Below are positions 1 to 10,099 of a stretch of 64,000 nt of DNA, piece by piece; positions within the stretch are counted from its first letter, which is position 1; the number at the start of each line of letters is the position of its first letter. Position numbers and translations under genes: made by a program. The DNA is from Vibrio anguillarum (GTDB lineage: Bacteria > Pseudomonadota > Gammaproteobacteria > Enterobacterales > Vibrionaceae). The DNA lies in contig NZ_JAHGUP010000009.1 of assembly GCF_001989995.2 (NCBI RefSeq), forward strand, positions 93,678 through 157,677. Direction: 5' to 3'. The notes below the pieces were generated by a model that saw nothing but the letters and a program-made list of their open reading frames with translations, was not told where the DNA came from and did no database searches.

Positions 1-446
1 ATTTGTTGCAACAACCAAAATGACGTGACGTCATTAATTTTAACCTCTAATGCTTTGAGCTCTTCAATATGTTTCGCCTCTAGCCGATAGTGCTCTTGCG
101 TGTAGGGGTTGACTTGTTCGCCTAAAAAATTGACCAATAATTCATACGGTTTGATTGCTGGGTTTATCACCACGGCACGAAAACCAAACAAATGGTTTAA
201 CCAAATAGACAAATACCCGCCTAATGAACTCCCCACCAGCGCAATACGATATTGATCTTGATGTTGATGAATAAGATCAAGTAGATATTCCGCAGCTTGC
301 GCGGGAAAACTGGGTAACTTAGGCACCATCACTTTGATATCAGGACGCTGCATTTGGCAATACTTCACCATCACTTGTGCTTTGTGCGACAGCGGCGAGC
401 TATTAAAGCCGTGAATATAAAGCAGCATAGGTTGACGAGTAGGCAT
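1..446 (-). CDS. yqiA: YqiA-family esterase (partial, 3' end outside window)
   Basis: This is the N-terminal part of an alpha/beta-hydrolase of the YqiA (UPF0227) esterase family. The visible protein opens with LLYIHGFNSSPLS and carries the nucleophile elbow GSSLGG, followed by INPAIKPYE and NPYTQEHY, all typical of YqiA. The chosen ATG gives MPTRQPMLLYIHGF, which lines up with the start of the E. coli protein and has a GGAT sequence a few bases upstream. An in-frame ATG at 458 would add four residues and overlap the end of cpdA. The gene follows cpdA directly, as in the enterobacterial nudF-yqiB-cpdA-yqiA-parE cluster. The catalytic His/Asp region lies beyond base 1. Its natural substrate is not known. 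Confidence 0.85.
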   Translation of the reverse strand, partial: MPTRQPMLLYIHGFNSSPLSHKAQVMVKYCQMQRPDIKVMVPKLPSFPAQAAEYLLDLIHQHQDQYRIALVGSSLGGYLSIWLNHLFGFRAVVINPAIKPYELLVNFLGEQVNPYTQEHYRLEAKHIEELKALEVKINDVTSFWLLQQ

Positions 447-447
447 C

Positions 448-1269
448 TCAGTATCCATTAGCGTTAAAATCCGGTTGGAATGCGCCGTTAGCTAAACGTT
501 TGACTTGAGTTTCTATTTGACCATCAGCAGATAGCGTCAATTCACGCCATCCTGGGGAAGTGCGATCCAAAGCAAAATCATCTGAATTGGGCTTAAATTG
601 TACACAGGTCGAGGGAGTGGCCATCACTCTGACACCGTGATGGAGTTTATCCATATTTTGATGAACATGACCACACAGGACGGCTTTCACATTGCGATGT
701 TGCGTGACGATATTCCAAAAAGCATCGCTGTCTTTAAGGCTATGTTGATCGAGCCAGGCGCTCCCCACCAATAGAGGATGATGATGCAGCACAATCAAGG
801 TGTGTCGCTGATGGTGCGTCGATAATTTTTCGTCAAGTAAAGCCAATTGTTGATCGCTCAGCCGTCCGTGCGGTACGCCCACCACTTGAGAATCGAGCAT
901 CACCATCTGCCAGTGTTCACCGAGTAATACATGCTCCGACTGTTGAATCTGCTCTGACGGGAATACGGCGCCCATATTGGGTTTAAAGTCGTGATTACCG
1001 GGAAGCCAAAAACAAGTTTTTTCTAATGAAGAAATACCACGAGAGAAACGAAGATAAGACTCAGCACTATGATCTTGCGAGATGTCGCCCGTAGCCAGAA
1101 TTGCATCAAATTCAACATGTTGTGCGCAAATCTCTGCCACAACAGCATGAAAGCTATCTACCGTATTAACACTCAACAGGCTGCCATCATCCGGCGCAAA
1201 CAGATGCGTATCGGTAATTTGTAGCAGCTTGATGCTGTCTGAATTGTCTAGAGTTGGCGACACGTTCAA
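448..1269 (-). CDS. cpdA: 3',5'-cyclic AMP phosphodiesterase CpdA
   Basis: CpdA hydrolyses cAMP to AMP in the cytoplasm and so limits CRP-cAMP signalling. It is a class III metallophosphodiesterase. The metal-binding motifs are visible: ITDTHLF near residue 20, ATGDISQD near 60, PGNHD near 90, LHHHPL near 163 and CGHVHQ near 200. The C-terminus ATPSTCVQFKP is diagnostic of CpdA. The length is 273 residues against 275 in E. coli. No ATG fits the N-terminus; the start is TTG at 1269, or GTG at 1263, and the ribosome site is weak (GGA about ten bases upstream), so the start is uncertain. It lies in the nudF-yqiB-cpdA-yqiA cluster and its stop overlaps the upstream alternative start of yqiA. Confidence 0.92.
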   Translation of the reverse strand: MNVSPTLDNSDSIKLLQITDTHLFAPDDGSLLSVNTVDSFHAVVAEICAQHVEFDAILATGDISQDHSAESYLRFSRGISSLEKTCFWLPGNHDFKPNMGAVFPSEQIQQSEHVLLGEHWQMVMLDSQVVGVPHGRLSDQQLALLDEKLSTHHQRHTLIVLHHHPLLVGSAWLDQHSLKDSDAFWNIVTQHRNVKAVLCGHVHQNMDKLHHGVRVMATPSTCVQFKPNSDDFALDRTSPGWRELTLSADGQIETQVKRLANGAFQPDFNANGY

Positions 1270-1316
1270 AATTTATTAATCCAAATTGAATGACTAATTT
1301 TCATCTATGACGAAGA

Positions 1317-1751
1317 CTAAATTGGAGCTCGACTAATCCCGTGCTTTAAACAGAAAGTAAGCCAATCGCCTAAAAAGCGATTGATTTGCGCTTTCTCATC
1401 TTTTTGCATCATTTGTTCATTCGGGTAATCATAGCGAGCTTTGATCTGATTTATCCGCGCACTTGCACACACTTCGGAAACACGTGCATCGTGGTAAAGC
1501 CTGACAGACATCGACGGTAATGGAAATACTGAAACGTCATCACTCTGACAAATCTCCACTAAAGTTGTGTACTTTGTGACCTCTAGCACTTGTAATTGAT
1601 AGGTCATTTGAGCAGCCTGATAACAGCGTAAGTCACCCACGCTCGGCTGACTTGGTAACAAAGCGTTCAATTTCGCGTAGTTAGTTTCGTACACACGCAT
1701 TAGTTCCGATAAATCAACGTGATACGGTTTTTTCAATGCTAATTCTGCCAT
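1317..1751 (-). CDS. yqiB: DUF1249 protein YqiB
   Basis: This is a small cytoplasmic protein of family DUF1249 (YqiB) with no established biochemical role. The hallmark segments LPSMSVRLYHDA, KARYDYPN and QKDEKAQINRFLGDWL match the enterobacterial family. I chose the ATG at 1751 because it gives 144 residues (E. coli 140) beginning MAELALKKPYH. A longer reading from ATG 1787 would add 12 residues with no family similarity. Either start overlaps or abuts the end of nudF at 1739, which suggests translational coupling. The gene sits between nudF and cpdA exactly as in Enterobacteria. Confidence 0.85.
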   Translation of the reverse strand: MAELALKKPYHVDLSELMRVYETNYAKLNALLPSQPSVGDLRCYQAAQMTYQLQVLEVTKYTTLVEICQSDDVSVFPLPSMSVRLYHDARVSEVCASARINQIKARYDYPNEQMMQKDEKAQINRFLGDWLTFCLKHGISRAPI

Positions 1752-2368
1752 TGCAATTGTAACTGTTGATAGTTTAGCTCTAACCATTGTAAAGCGATAA
1801 TTGAGGCACCATTCTCAATTTGGCCGTTTTTCACTAAGCGGTAAGCCTCTTCACGGCTCATGACATGAACTTTGATGTCTTCACCTTCATAGTCAAGCCC
1901 ATGTACGCCTTTAGCTTGCGTTGCATCGATTTCACCAACAAAGACGTCGAGTAATTCAGAGCATCCACCAGATGATGGATAATAAGAGCTAATTTTTTCG
2001 ATTCGGTTCACTTCAATTCCCGCCTCTTCCATCGCCTCTCGACGAATAACCTGCTCGGACGTTTCATTAGGGTCGATGACTCCAGCAATAATCTCCAGTT
2101 GCCAAGGATGGGCGTGCTCTAGTGCTCCAACTCGAATTTGCTCTATAATCACGACTTCATCACGCGCAGGATCATAAGGAAGCATAGCCGCAGCATGACC
2201 TCTTTCAAACATTTCTCTTTCAATCTCCTCACTCCATCCACCTTCAAACAACTTGTGTTTAAAGCGGTATTTCACCATGCGGAAAAAACCTTGGAACAGT
2301 GTTTCTTTTGAAATGACGTCCACATCTTGGGGCGTAAAAATGTTGTACTGTTTGTCAGACTGCTGCAT
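1739..2368 (-). CDS. nudF: ADP-ribose pyrophosphatase NudF
   Basis: This Nudix hydrolase cleaves ADP-ribose to AMP and ribose 5-phosphate, clearing free ADP-ribose. The Nudix box runs from GVIDPNETSEQVIRREAMEE into AGIEV, around residues 96-120, and includes the REAMEEAG core with metal-binding glutamates. The length of 209 residues equals the E. coli enzyme. The ATG at 2368 has GAGG seven bases upstream. It is the first gene of the nudF-yqiB-cpdA-yqiA cluster and is transcribed divergently from tolC across 234 bases, the same arrangement as in E. coli. Confidence 0.93.
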   Translation of the reverse strand: MQQSDKQYNIFTPQDVDVISKETLFQGFFRMVKYRFKHKLFEGGWSEEIEREMFERGHAAAMLPYDPARDEVVIIEQIRVGALEHAHPWQLEIIAGVIDPNETSEQVIRREAMEEAGIEVNRIEKISSYYPSSGGCSELLDVFVGEIDATQAKGVHGLDYEGEDIKVHVMSREEAYRLVKNGQIENGASIIALQWLELNYQQLQLQWQN

Positions 2369-2602
2369 TTGAAACCTCGCTCAGTGAATCTCATAGTTTA
2401 ATCATGGAATTCATCCATCACCAAGGATATTGCTCAACTTTTTATATAAATTTTATATTTATTTTTAAACGAGTATCGAATTTTATTGCACAGATGGACA
2501 GTTATGTGTAAAAAAGTGCAAAGTTTCGAGTGAATTACCACCAATTTAAGTTAAACTCCTTAAAAGTAACCTTCTTACATATTAAGGCAGGGAATAGGAC
2601 CA

Positions 2603-3910
2603 ATGAAAAAACTGCTTCCACTATTCATCAGCGCAGCATTAGGCAGCCTGAGTTCTTCAGTATGGGCGGATACTCTTACTGAAATCTATAATCAAGCCAA
2701 AGAAAATGATCCTCAGTTACTGAGCTCTGCAGCTCAACGTGATGCTGCATTTGAAGCGGTCACATCTAGCCGTGGCGATCTGTTACCACAAATCAACCTG
2801 ACCGCTGGTTACAATATTAACCGCAGCGATATTGATGCACGCGAAAGTGATAAGCTCACCGCAGGCATCAGTTTCTCTCAGCAGCTTTATCAACGTTCAA
2901 GTTGGGTTTCTTTAGACACGGCAGAAAAGAATGCACGCAAAGCGGATTCAGCCTATGCGGCCACCCAGCAAGGTCTAATTTTACGCGTTGCACAAGCCTA
3001 TTTTGAAGTGCTTCGCGCCAAAGATAACTTGGCATTTGTCCGTGCAGAAAAAGCCGCTGTTGCTCGTCAGTTAGAGCAAACGAAACAACGTTTTGAAGTC
3101 GGCCTTTCTGCGATTACTGACGTGCATGACGCACAAGCGCAATACGATGGCGTGCTTGCTGATGAAGTTTTGGCAAAAAATAGCCTCACCAATAGTTATG
3201 AAACCTTGCGTGAAATTACTGGCCAAGAACATTCTGATTTAAGTGTGTTGGATACTAATCGTTTTTCAGCCAGCAAAACAACACAGCCGATTGATGCTCT
3301 GCTTGAAGAAGCCCAACAGAAAAATCTCTCTTTGCTGACCGCTCGTATTGCTCAAGATGTCGCGAAAGATAATATTTCATTAGCAAGTTCAGGGCACTTA
3401 CCCTCACTGACTCTTGATGGCGGCTACAAGTACGGCGATGAAAGTAATAATAACAGCGGCTCTAAAGGCGATTATAACGATTTTAATGTCGGTATTAACC
3501 TTGCGGTGCCATTGTACACTGGCGGAAAAACCACTTCGCAAACCAAACAAGCTGAATTTGCGTACGTTGCTGCAAGCCAAGATTTAGAAAAAACGTATCG
3601 CAGCGTTGTGAAAGATGTACGCGCATTTAACAACAACATCAATGCCTCTATTGGCGCTTTACGTGCTTATGAACAGTCAGTTATTTCAGCGAAATCAGCA
3701 CTGGAAGCGACCGAAGCAGGGTTTGATGTCGGTACACGGACTATTGTTGATGTGCTTGATTCAACGCGCCGTCTCTACGATGCGAATAAAAATCTCTCTA
3801 ACGCACGTTATGACTATGTGCTGAGCGTACTGCAATTGCGTCAAGCAGTAGGCACCTTGAGCGAGCAAGATATTTTAGATATCAACGCTGGCTTAAAAGC
3901 AGACAGCTAA
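2603..3910 (+). CDS. tolC: Outer membrane efflux channel TolC
   Basis: TolC is the outer-membrane exit duct for RND multidrug pumps, bile and drug efflux and type I secretion. A signal peptide is visible (MKKLLPLFISAALGS..., predicted cleavage after SSVWA at residue 22). Two OEP repeats follow, with the usual markers TLTEIYNQAKENDPQL, GYNINR, AQAYFEVLRAKDNL, GINLAVPLYTGGKT and VGTRTIVDVLDSTRRLYDA. The length is 435 residues; the E. coli protein (493) has a longer C-terminal tail that is absent here, as is normal in Vibrio. A ribosome site AGGA precedes the ATG. The gene is followed by a strong terminator shared with hldE and is divergent from nudF. Confidence 0.96.
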   Translation: MKKLLPLFISAALGSLSSSVWADTLTEIYNQAKENDPQLLSSAAQRDAAFEAVTSSRGDLLPQINLTAGYNINRSDIDARESDKLTAGISFSQQLYQRSSWVSLDTAEKNARKADSAYAATQQGLILRVAQAYFEVLRAKDNLAFVRAEKAAVARQLEQTKQRFEVGLSAITDVHDAQAQYDGVLADEVLAKNSLTNSYETLREITGQEHSDLSVLDTNRFSASKTTQPIDALLEEAQQKNLSLLTARIAQDVAKDNISLASSGHLPSLTLDGGYKYGDESNNNSGSKGDYNDFNVGINLAVPLYTGGKTTSQTKQAEFAYVAASQDLEKTYRSVVKDVRAFNNNINASIGALRAYEQSVISAKSALEATEAGFDVGTRTIVDVLDSTRRLYDANKNLSNARYDYVLSVLQLRQAVGTLSEQDILDINAGLKADS

Positions 3911-3916
3911 AAAAGT

Positions 3917-3946
3917 AAAAGCCGCTGAATTTTCAGCGGCTTTTTT
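3917..3946. terminator. Bidirectional terminator between tolC and hldE
   Basis: A perfect hairpin (stem AAAGCCGCTGAA with its complement, two-base loop) is flanked by A-runs on one side and T-runs on the other. It can end tolC on the plus strand and hldE on the minus strand. Confidence 0.9.
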
Positions 3947-3995
3947 GTAGCGATTGGCTCATTTTATACAATCAGCCAAAGGATGTGGCGTGATG

Positions 3996-5426
3996 TTAGC
4001 CTCTGCCGCCTTTAATCGCTTCAATAATTTCTGTGGTTGAGCAACCATCTTCAAAGTTCAACACTTTGACTTCTCCACCCGCCGCAATCACTTCTTCACC
4101 ACCGGCGATATCTTCAGGTTTATAGTCACCACCTTTCACCAATAATTTAGGTAGTACAGCTGCAATCAAACGCTGTGGCGTATCTTCAGAAAAAGGAACC
4201 ACCCAATCGACAGCGCCCAATGCAGCCAGTACCGCCATGCGGCGATCCGTTGTATTGACTGGGCGACCTGGGCCTTTCAAACGCTTAACCGACTCATCCG
4301 TGTTAACGGCAACAATCAGGCGATCGCCCAATTTGGCTGCGTGGTTAAGATAAGAAACATGTCCTGCATGCAAAATATCAAAGCAACCATTGGTCATTAC
4401 CACCTTTTCGCCCTGAGCTTGAGCCACTTTTACCGCATCAATTAAGGCTTGTTCACTGATGACACCATAATCAGTATCTTTGCTACCGTGAACCGCTTCC
4501 GCTAGTTCAATGGTTGAAACGGTTGAGGTGCCCAATTTCCCAACCACAACACCCGCCGCCGCATTGGCTAATGCGCACGCTTCATCAAGTGGTTTACCTG
4601 CTGCAACTGATGCCGCCAACACTGAAATCACCGTATCTCCAGCGCCCGTTACGTCATACACTTCTTTGGCTAATGTTGGTAAATGGAATGGCTTCTGATT
4701 GCGTTGTAACAGTGTCATGCCATGTTCGCTGCGAGTCACCAACAGCGCGCCAAGATCAAACTGTTCAATCAAGGCAAAGCCTTTTTCTACTAGCTCTTGC
4801 TCTGTTTTTACTTTGCCTACGACCTGTTCAAATTCAGACATATTAGGTGTGAGCAATGTTGCACCGCGATAACGTTCGAAATCGGCTCCTTTAGGATCGA
4901 TAAAAACGGGGACGTTGGCTGCACGTGCTTTTTGGATCAATTGCTGCACATGCTCTAATGCACCTTTAGCGTAATCGGACAAGATCACCGCTTTCACTTT
5001 CGGTAACGCCAGCTCCATGCGAGATAAAATCAGTTCTGGATCGGTGTTCTCAAACTTATCTTCGAAATCCAAACGGATCAGTTGCTGGCCTCGGCTTAGC
5101 ACGCGTAATTTTGTAATGGTTGGATAATTTGGCAGAGCAACAAAATCACAACTCACTTTCAACGCTGTTAACGTTTCAGTCAGAACGTTAGCAGGCTCAT
5201 CCACGCCAGTTAAACCAACAATGTGCGCATGACCGCCCAGCGAAGCAATGTTCATTGCAACGTTTGCCGCGCCGCCTGGACGTTCTTCGCTATTCTCTAC
5301 TTTTACTACAGGAACGGGGGCTTCTGGTGAGATGCGACCAGTTGGGCCATACCAGTAGCGATCAAGCATCACATCGCCAATAATCAATACACCTGCATCA
5401 TTGTAGTCAGGTAGGATTGGTTTCAT
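3996..5426 (-). CDS. hldE: Bifunctional heptose-7-phosphate kinase / heptose-1-phosphate adenylyltransferase HldE
   Basis: HldE makes ADP-heptose for the LPS inner core: it phosphorylates D-glycero-D-manno-heptose 7-phosphate at C1 and later adds AMP. The N-terminal ribokinase-type domain (about 1-320) shows [11 protein letters not shown] and the catalytic DVTGAGDT. The C-terminal cytidylyltransferase-like domain (about 345-476) shows [16 protein letters not shown] with the HxGH motif. At 476 residues it is full length (E. coli 477). GGAG lies upstream of the ATG. It is downstream of glnE on the same strand with a 63-base gap, the conserved glnE-hldE order. Confidence 0.96.
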   Translation of the reverse strand: MKPILPDYNDAGVLIIGDVMLDRYWYGPTGRISPEAPVPVVKVENSEERPGGAANVAMNIASLGGHAHIVGLTGVDEPANVLTETLTALKVSCDFVALPNYPTITKLRVLSRGQQLIRLDFEDKFENTDPELILSRMELALPKVKAVILSDYAKGALEHVQQLIQKARAANVPVFIDPKGADFERYRGATLLTPNMSEFEQVVGKVKTEQELVEKGFALIEQFDLGALLVTRSEHGMTLLQRNQKPFHLPTLAKEVYDVTGAGDTVISVLAASVAAGKPLDEACALANAAAGVVVGKLGTSTVSTIELAEAVHGSKDTDYGVISEQALIDAVKVAQAQGEKVVMTNGCFDILHAGHVSYLNHAAKLGDRLIVAVNTDESVKRLKGPGRPVNTTDRRMAVLAALGAVDWVVPFSEDTPQRLIAAVLPKLLVKGGDYKPEDIAGGEEVIAAGGEVKVLNFEDGCSTTEIIEAIKGGRG

Positions 5427-5489
5427 TGTGGATCTCCAATTTTTGTTATTGCGCTGAGTGTAACACAGCTCATTGAGTCTCTAAAACAC

Positions 5490-8336
5490 TCAACCTAGCC
5501 ACTGCTGCCAAGCGTTTGTGACTCGTTTTCGCAGGTCAACAAACTTACTTTCGTCAACATCCGCATCCAAGTTAAGCAAGTTTCGATGATGGATCTGATT
5601 GCGCATTGAGGTATAGGCATCGGTGAGAGCCAGCGCTTGTTCTTCCTCCATAACACCTTGGTTCAGCAGTGACTCAAAAATGCGTACGTTGTCTGACCAA
5701 AACGTCAATTTTGGCTTTTCATGGCTAAAACGCAGCACTAGATATTGAGCTAAAAACTCAATATCAGTGATGCCACCAGCATCTTGTTTAAGCATAAAGC
5801 GGCCACTTTTCTTTCCCCCCAAATGATCGCGCATTTTTATCCGCATCGCGACGACATCCTGCTTGAGCTTGGTTTCATCTCTTGCCAATGACAAAATCTC
5901 ATGGCGGGTGCGATGGAAAGCCTGTTGCAGTGGCTCATCACCATAAATCATTCGGGCACGAACTAAGGCTTGGTGTTCCCACGTCCACGCTTCATTGCGC
6001 TGGTATTCATCAAACGCTTCAGCGGGGCTAACTAACAAACCGGACGCTCCAGACGGGCGCAAACGAGTATCAACTTCATACAAAATACCAGAGGCGGTAC
6101 GAGTGGCAAAAATGTGGATCACGCGCTGGGCTAAGCGCAAATAAAACTGACGGCCATCAATCTCTTTTGCGCCATCGGTGTAACAATCCACTGGGCAGTC
6201 ATGGAGAAACACGATATCAAGATCGGAATTGTAGCCCAACTCCCAGCCCCCCACTTTGCCATAGCCAACGACTGCAAACCCTTTACCATTCCTCTCTTTT
6301 AAATGAGTGGGTTGGCCGTATTTTGCACTGACTTGCTGCCAAGCTTGGTTGATCACAGCTTCAACGATGGCTTCAGCAAGGTAGGTTAAGTGATCGCTCA
6401 CTTTCATCACAGGCAACGCACCGGCAATATCAGCAGCAGCAATACGCAAAATGCAGATCTGCTTAAATTGGCGTAATCCTTCCATTTGCTGCTCCATATC
6501 CTCTTCAGGAATACGAGCAAGAAAATCACGCAGTTCAGTTTTATAAGCGGACAACTCCATTGGATTATAGAGATGCTGCGGGTCGATAAGTTCATCGAGT
6601 AAAATGGGGTAACGACTAAGCTGTTCCGAAATCATCGGGCTTGCGGTACATAAACGCACCAGTTGCGTCAATGCCGCAGGGTGTTCATCTAGCAGCTCAA
6701 GGTAAGTGGTTCGAGTCACAATTTTGTACATCAAATGCAGCACACGAGGTAAGCCAAACTGCGCATCTGGGTGAATGAAAATCGCTTGGAACAGTTTTGG
6801 CATCAACCGGTTTAATACATCTCGTCCGCGTGGGCCCAGCGTTTTTTTCGCCAAATCCTCTTTAAATTGGATCAATACATGCGCCATGCCGACAGGATCA
6901 TCACAGGTAAGCTCTTGTTGAAAAATCGTTTCAAGCACATCAGGCTTGTGCGCCATATCCCACAGCTCGTGAAAATGTTTAGCAACGCACTGGTCATCAT
7001 CTTCTTCATCATCGCCAATCAGAGTTGCAAATACTTGATGTACTTTGATCATGTGTTGATGCGTTTCGTGAAGCAGCGTTACCCAGTCAGTGCATTGCAT
7101 AGCAACAGCTAAGCGAAGTTGATCCAGTTCATTGTCTGGCAAGGTTTGCGTCTGCTTGTCGGCCATCGCTTGCAATAGGTTCTCAAGGCGACGTAAAAAC
7201 AGATAAGCTTGTCGTAAATCGGCCACTTCTTGCGGTTTGAGCAGGGCAAGTTCTTCTATTGCAACCAGTGTTTCTAATAGTCCACGCTGACGTAAACTGG
7301 GTTCTCGTCCACCACGAATTAACTGAAAGACTTGGGCGATGAATTCAATTTCGCGGATCCCGCCTGCGCCTAATTTGATGTTGTTATGCAGCCCTCGACG
7401 TCGCACTTCGCTGCTGATCATCGATTTCATACGGCGCAGAGATTGAATGGCGCTAAAATCGATGTAGCGGCGGAACACAAATGGTCGCAGCATTTGACGC
7501 AGCTCTTGGTACTGCGGATACATTTCCCGCCCCATCACTCGAGCTTTGATCATCGCATAACGCTCCCAATCACGCCCTTGCTCTTGGTAATAATCTTCGA
7601 GCGCCGCATAGCTCATCACCAGTGGGCCACTCTCACCAAAAGGACGCAAACGCATATCAACTCGGTAGCAAAAACCGTCAAAGGTATGTTGATCCAACGC
7701 TTTAATGATTCGCTGGCCTAAGCGGGTAAAAAATTGCGCATTCGCGATGCTGCGGCGAGCGCCTTGTGTTTCACCGTTTTCAGGATAAGTAAAAATGAGG
7801 TCGATATCCGATGAGAAGTTCAACTCACCGCCACCTAACTTGCCCATGCCGATGATCAGCATAGGTTGTGCTTCACCTTGGTCGTTAGTTGGCGTTCCCC
7901 ACTCGAAGCAGCAAACAGCGTACTGCCACTGGTAAGTCTCAAAAATGAGTGCTTCCGCCAGTGCTGAAAGATGTGCAAGGCTCTCTTCTAATGTCCAACT
8001 GGCGGTGAAATCTCGCCAAGCGATGCACACCATTTCACGGTTACGAAACTGACGCAAAATACGATGCCCTGACATTTCATCTTTGCACTCTTCTAGCTGT
8101 ATAGCGAGATCGTCTCGGTAATGCTCTAGCCTTGACTCTCCCGCCAACATTTCCGGTAATTGCATACACAACCGTTCATCTCGCAATAATGCTTCATTGA
8201 TAAACTGGCTCATCCCGACCACATACAACAGCTGTTTTTTCAATGGCTCGGACCACTGTGCAATGCTCGGTTGTTGCTCTAGCAAATGTTGATAGGTTGT
8301 GTGCGCAAAAGCGTGAAGTGATGAAGGCAGTAACAT
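5490..8336 (-). CDS. glnE: Glutamine synthetase adenylyltransferase/deadenylase GlnE
   Basis: GlnE adenylylates and deadenylylates glutamine synthetase in response to PII and glutamine, setting nitrogen assimilation. Both nucleotidyltransferase halves are intact. The N-terminal deadenylase has [18 protein letters not shown] near residue 163, and the C-terminal adenylylase has [18 protein letters not shown] near 690, each with the DxD pair. The length of 948 residues matches E. coli (946). The ATG at 8336 is preceded by AAGGA. It lies upstream of hldE; in Enterobacteria ygiF is next, but here a chemotaxis gene intervenes. Confidence 0.96.
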   Translation of the reverse strand: MLLPSSLHAFAHTTYQHLLEQQPSIAQWSEPLKKQLLYVVGMSQFINEALLRDERLCMQLPEMLAGESRLEHYRDDLAIQLEECKDEMSGHRILRQFRNREMVCIAWRDFTASWTLEESLAHLSALAEALIFETYQWQYAVCCFEWGTPTNDQGEAQPMLIIGMGKLGGGELNFSSDIDLIFTYPENGETQGARRSIANAQFFTRLGQRIIKALDQHTFDGFCYRVDMRLRPFGESGPLVMSYAALEDYYQEQGRDWERYAMIKARVMGREMYPQYQELRQMLRPFVFRRYIDFSAIQSLRRMKSMISSEVRRRGLHNNIKLGAGGIREIEFIAQVFQLIRGGREPSLRQRGLLETLVAIEELALLKPQEVADLRQAYLFLRRLENLLQAMADKQTQTLPDNELDQLRLAVAMQCTDWVTLLHETHQHMIKVHQVFATLIGDDEEDDDQCVAKHFHELWDMAHKPDVLETIFQQELTCDDPVGMAHVLIQFKEDLAKKTLGPRGRDVLNRLMPKLFQAIFIHPDAQFGLPRVLHLMYKIVTRTTYLELLDEHPAALTQLVRLCTASPMISEQLSRYPILLDELIDPQHLYNPMELSAYKTELRDFLARIPEEDMEQQMEGLRQFKQICILRIAAADIAGALPVMKVSDHLTYLAEAIVEAVINQAWQQVSAKYGQPTHLKERNGKGFAVVGYGKVGGWELGYNSDLDIVFLHDCPVDCYTDGAKEIDGRQFYLRLAQRVIHIFATRTASGILYEVDTRLRPSGASGLLVSPAEAFDEYQRNEAWTWEHQALVRARMIYGDEPLQQAFHRTRHEILSLARDETKLKQDVVAMRIKMRDHLGGKKSGRFMLKQDAGGITDIEFLAQYLVLRFSHEKPKLTFWSDNVRIFESLLNQGVMEEEQALALTDAYTSMRNQIHHRNLLNLDADVDESKFVDLRKRVTNAWQQWLG

Positions 8337-8402
8337 GAGACATCCTTGTGAATTGAGACCAATGCAGTCGCTAGAAGGCTATTTATAGCAAACTTATATC
8401 AA

Positions 8403-8437
8403 TAAAAAACGCCCAACAACAAGAATTGTGGGCGTTG
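8403..8437 (-). terminator. Terminator of the chemotaxis gene
   Basis: An inverted repeat (AACGCCCA with TGGGCGTT around a 13-base loop) is followed on the minus strand by TTTTTTATT, just after the MCP stop codon. Confidence 0.8.
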
Positions 8438-8462
8438 ATTGAAGGATCGAATTTCTACAGAG

Positions 8463-9719
8463 TTAGACTTTGAACATCGTGATTTTCCGATCTAACTCTT
8501 CGGCGTTGCTTTGCATGATCTCTGATGTTTCAAGCAACTCACCAACCACTGTTACTGAGGCTTCAACGAGCTCCCTTACATTGGTTAGATTTTGGTCCAT
8601 TTCCTGAGCCACGCTAGTTTGCTGCCCAGCGGCCGTTGCGATTTGGATATTCATGTCATTGATCCGTTGCACTTGATTCACAATACCATCTAATTCAGCG
8701 CCCGCATTGGTAACTAGCTCAACTCCTTCAGCCGCTTCAACTACACTTTTTTCCATTAAATCAACGGCTGAATTGGCACTATTTTGTAATTGAGAAATCA
8801 TCTCTTGGATCTCAATCGTCGCTTTTTGGGTACGCTGCGCTAAGTTACGCACTTCATCGGCCACCACCGCAAAACCACGCCCAGCTTCACCAGCCCGAGC
8901 AGCTTCAATGGCAGCATTGAGCGCGAGTAGGTTGGTTTGCTCGGAAATACTTTGGATGGTTCCAACAACACTGCCAATCGCAACCACTCGTTCTTCAACT
9001 TGGTTGACGGCTTGCGCTGATGCCGCGATATCCTTCGATAGCTCACTCATCTTAGTGATGGTGCCTTTGACAAAACGCTGACCAGTTTCTGCTTGACCTG
9101 ACGCTTGCTCGGTTAGTGCTGATGCATTTTGTGCATGCTCTGCGACCGTTTGCACCGTGGATGTCATTTCACTCATGGCGGTGGCCAATTGGTCAATTTC
9201 GTTAAACTCTTCTTGAGCCGAATCTTTGGTTTCTGACATGCTGATGGTCATGACTTCAGTAAGTGACGAAAGCTCTTGTGAGGCATCCACTTGCATCTTA
9301 ATGACGTCTTGCAACTGGCGGCGGGTTTTCTCAAGCTCTCGCGCAACGTCGCCGTACTCATCTTTACATTCCATATTAATCGGTGTGGAAAGATCACGAC
9401 TTGCCATCAACTTAATTGAATCACTTAAATATTGTGTTTGACGCAGCATGACTTTGGCTGCGGCGAGTAAAAGCACAACAAAAACGATGATCATGAATGC
9501 CGTTTGCCATACTACTTGAGTCAAATAAGCATCATAGTGTTGCTGAGCGATTTCGGTATTCTGAGTTGCTGCAAGCAGTGATTCGTAAAAAGTACGAGCA
9601 TCCCAAAGCTGCTTTGCGATGATCAATACTGTACTAAACACCATCAGCATAACCATTTTAGGAACGAGACGAATATCGGTAATCAAACGTTCCCATGGCT
9701 TAAATGCCATTGTTGCCAT
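8463..9719 (-). CDS. Methyl-accepting chemotaxis protein with short periplasmic loop
   Basis: This inner-membrane chemoreceptor should signal through CheA/CheW. Two membrane segments are visible, about residues 19-38 and 69-90, separated by only about 30 residues, so there is no large periplasmic ligand domain. A HAMP region follows (about 90-145). The rest is the methyl-accepting signalling domain with the conserved hairpin tip [19 protein letters not shown] and [16 protein letters not shown]. The length is 418 residues. The ATG at 9719 has GGAG eight bases upstream. It separates glnE from ygiF, which are adjacent in Enterobacteria. The stimulus cannot be read from the sequence; cytoplasmic or membrane/energy sensing is an inference from the missing sensor domain. 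Confidence 0.9.
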   Translation of the reverse strand: MATMAFKPWERLITDIRLVPKMVMLMVFSTVLIIAKQLWDARTFYESLLAATQNTEIAQQHYDAYLTQVVWQTAFMIIVFVVLLLAAAKVMLRQTQYLSDSIKLMASRDLSTPINMECKDEYGDVARELEKTRRQLQDVIKMQVDASQELSSLTEVMTISMSETKDSAQEEFNEIDQLATAMSEMTSTVQTVAEHAQNASALTEQASGQAETGQRFVKGTITKMSELSKDIAASAQAVNQVEERVVAIGSVVGTIQSISEQTNLLALNAAIEAARAGEAGRGFAVVADEVRNLAQRTQKATIEIQEMISQLQNSANSAVDLMEKSVVEAAEGVELVTNAGAELDGIVNQVQRINDMNIQIATAAGQQTSVAQEMDQNLTNVRELVEASVTVVGELLETSEIMQSNAEELDRKITMFKV

Positions 9720-10047
9720 TGTCAGTTCTCCACTATGTCTTATATGTTGAAATTTCGGTAAGTAAGCAAACTCAAAAACGAAAAAAGCTATTTATTTTGA
9801 GCTTCGTATGAAAAAGATGATATCAAAGATGAGACAAATCCAATGTGTTTATTGTTGCGGATCCACTCACTCATGGCATTATTTGTGATCTCAGGCTTGT
9901 TGTTCATCCCTGTCAATCATGATACCTGTTAGGTTTCTATCGACCCTGATTTTTTGAACTGTAGTCGTTTCGTTGTGCAACCTGTTGGAGATTTGATCTC
10001 ATCCACAAATTAATTGAAATTAATGAAACTAAATGAGCAGAGATATA
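9720..10047. other. Intergenic region upstream of the chemotaxis gene
   Basis: This stretch must hold the minus-strand promoter of the chemotaxis gene. I see no convincing ORF, tRNA or repeat in it. The part near 9780-9860 is AT-rich. No sigma-28 type flagellar promoter could be placed with confidence. Confidence 0.5.
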
Positions 10048-10075
10048 AAAAAGAGACACCGCAGTATCTCTTTTT
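10048..10075 (-). terminator. Probable terminator of ygiF
   Basis: AAAAAGAGA and TCTCTTTTT form an inverted repeat around a ten-base loop, with a T-run on either strand. It lies just after the ygiF stop at 10100. The stem is AT-rich, so it is weaker than its neighbours. Confidence 0.6.
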
Positions 10076-10099
10076 CATTTTGGCTGTGAGCCTGGTTGA

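Noticed and set aside
4514..4846. 110-codon plus-strand frame opposite hldE.
   Set aside because: It is antisense to a well-conserved gene, has no recognisable domain and no independent context.
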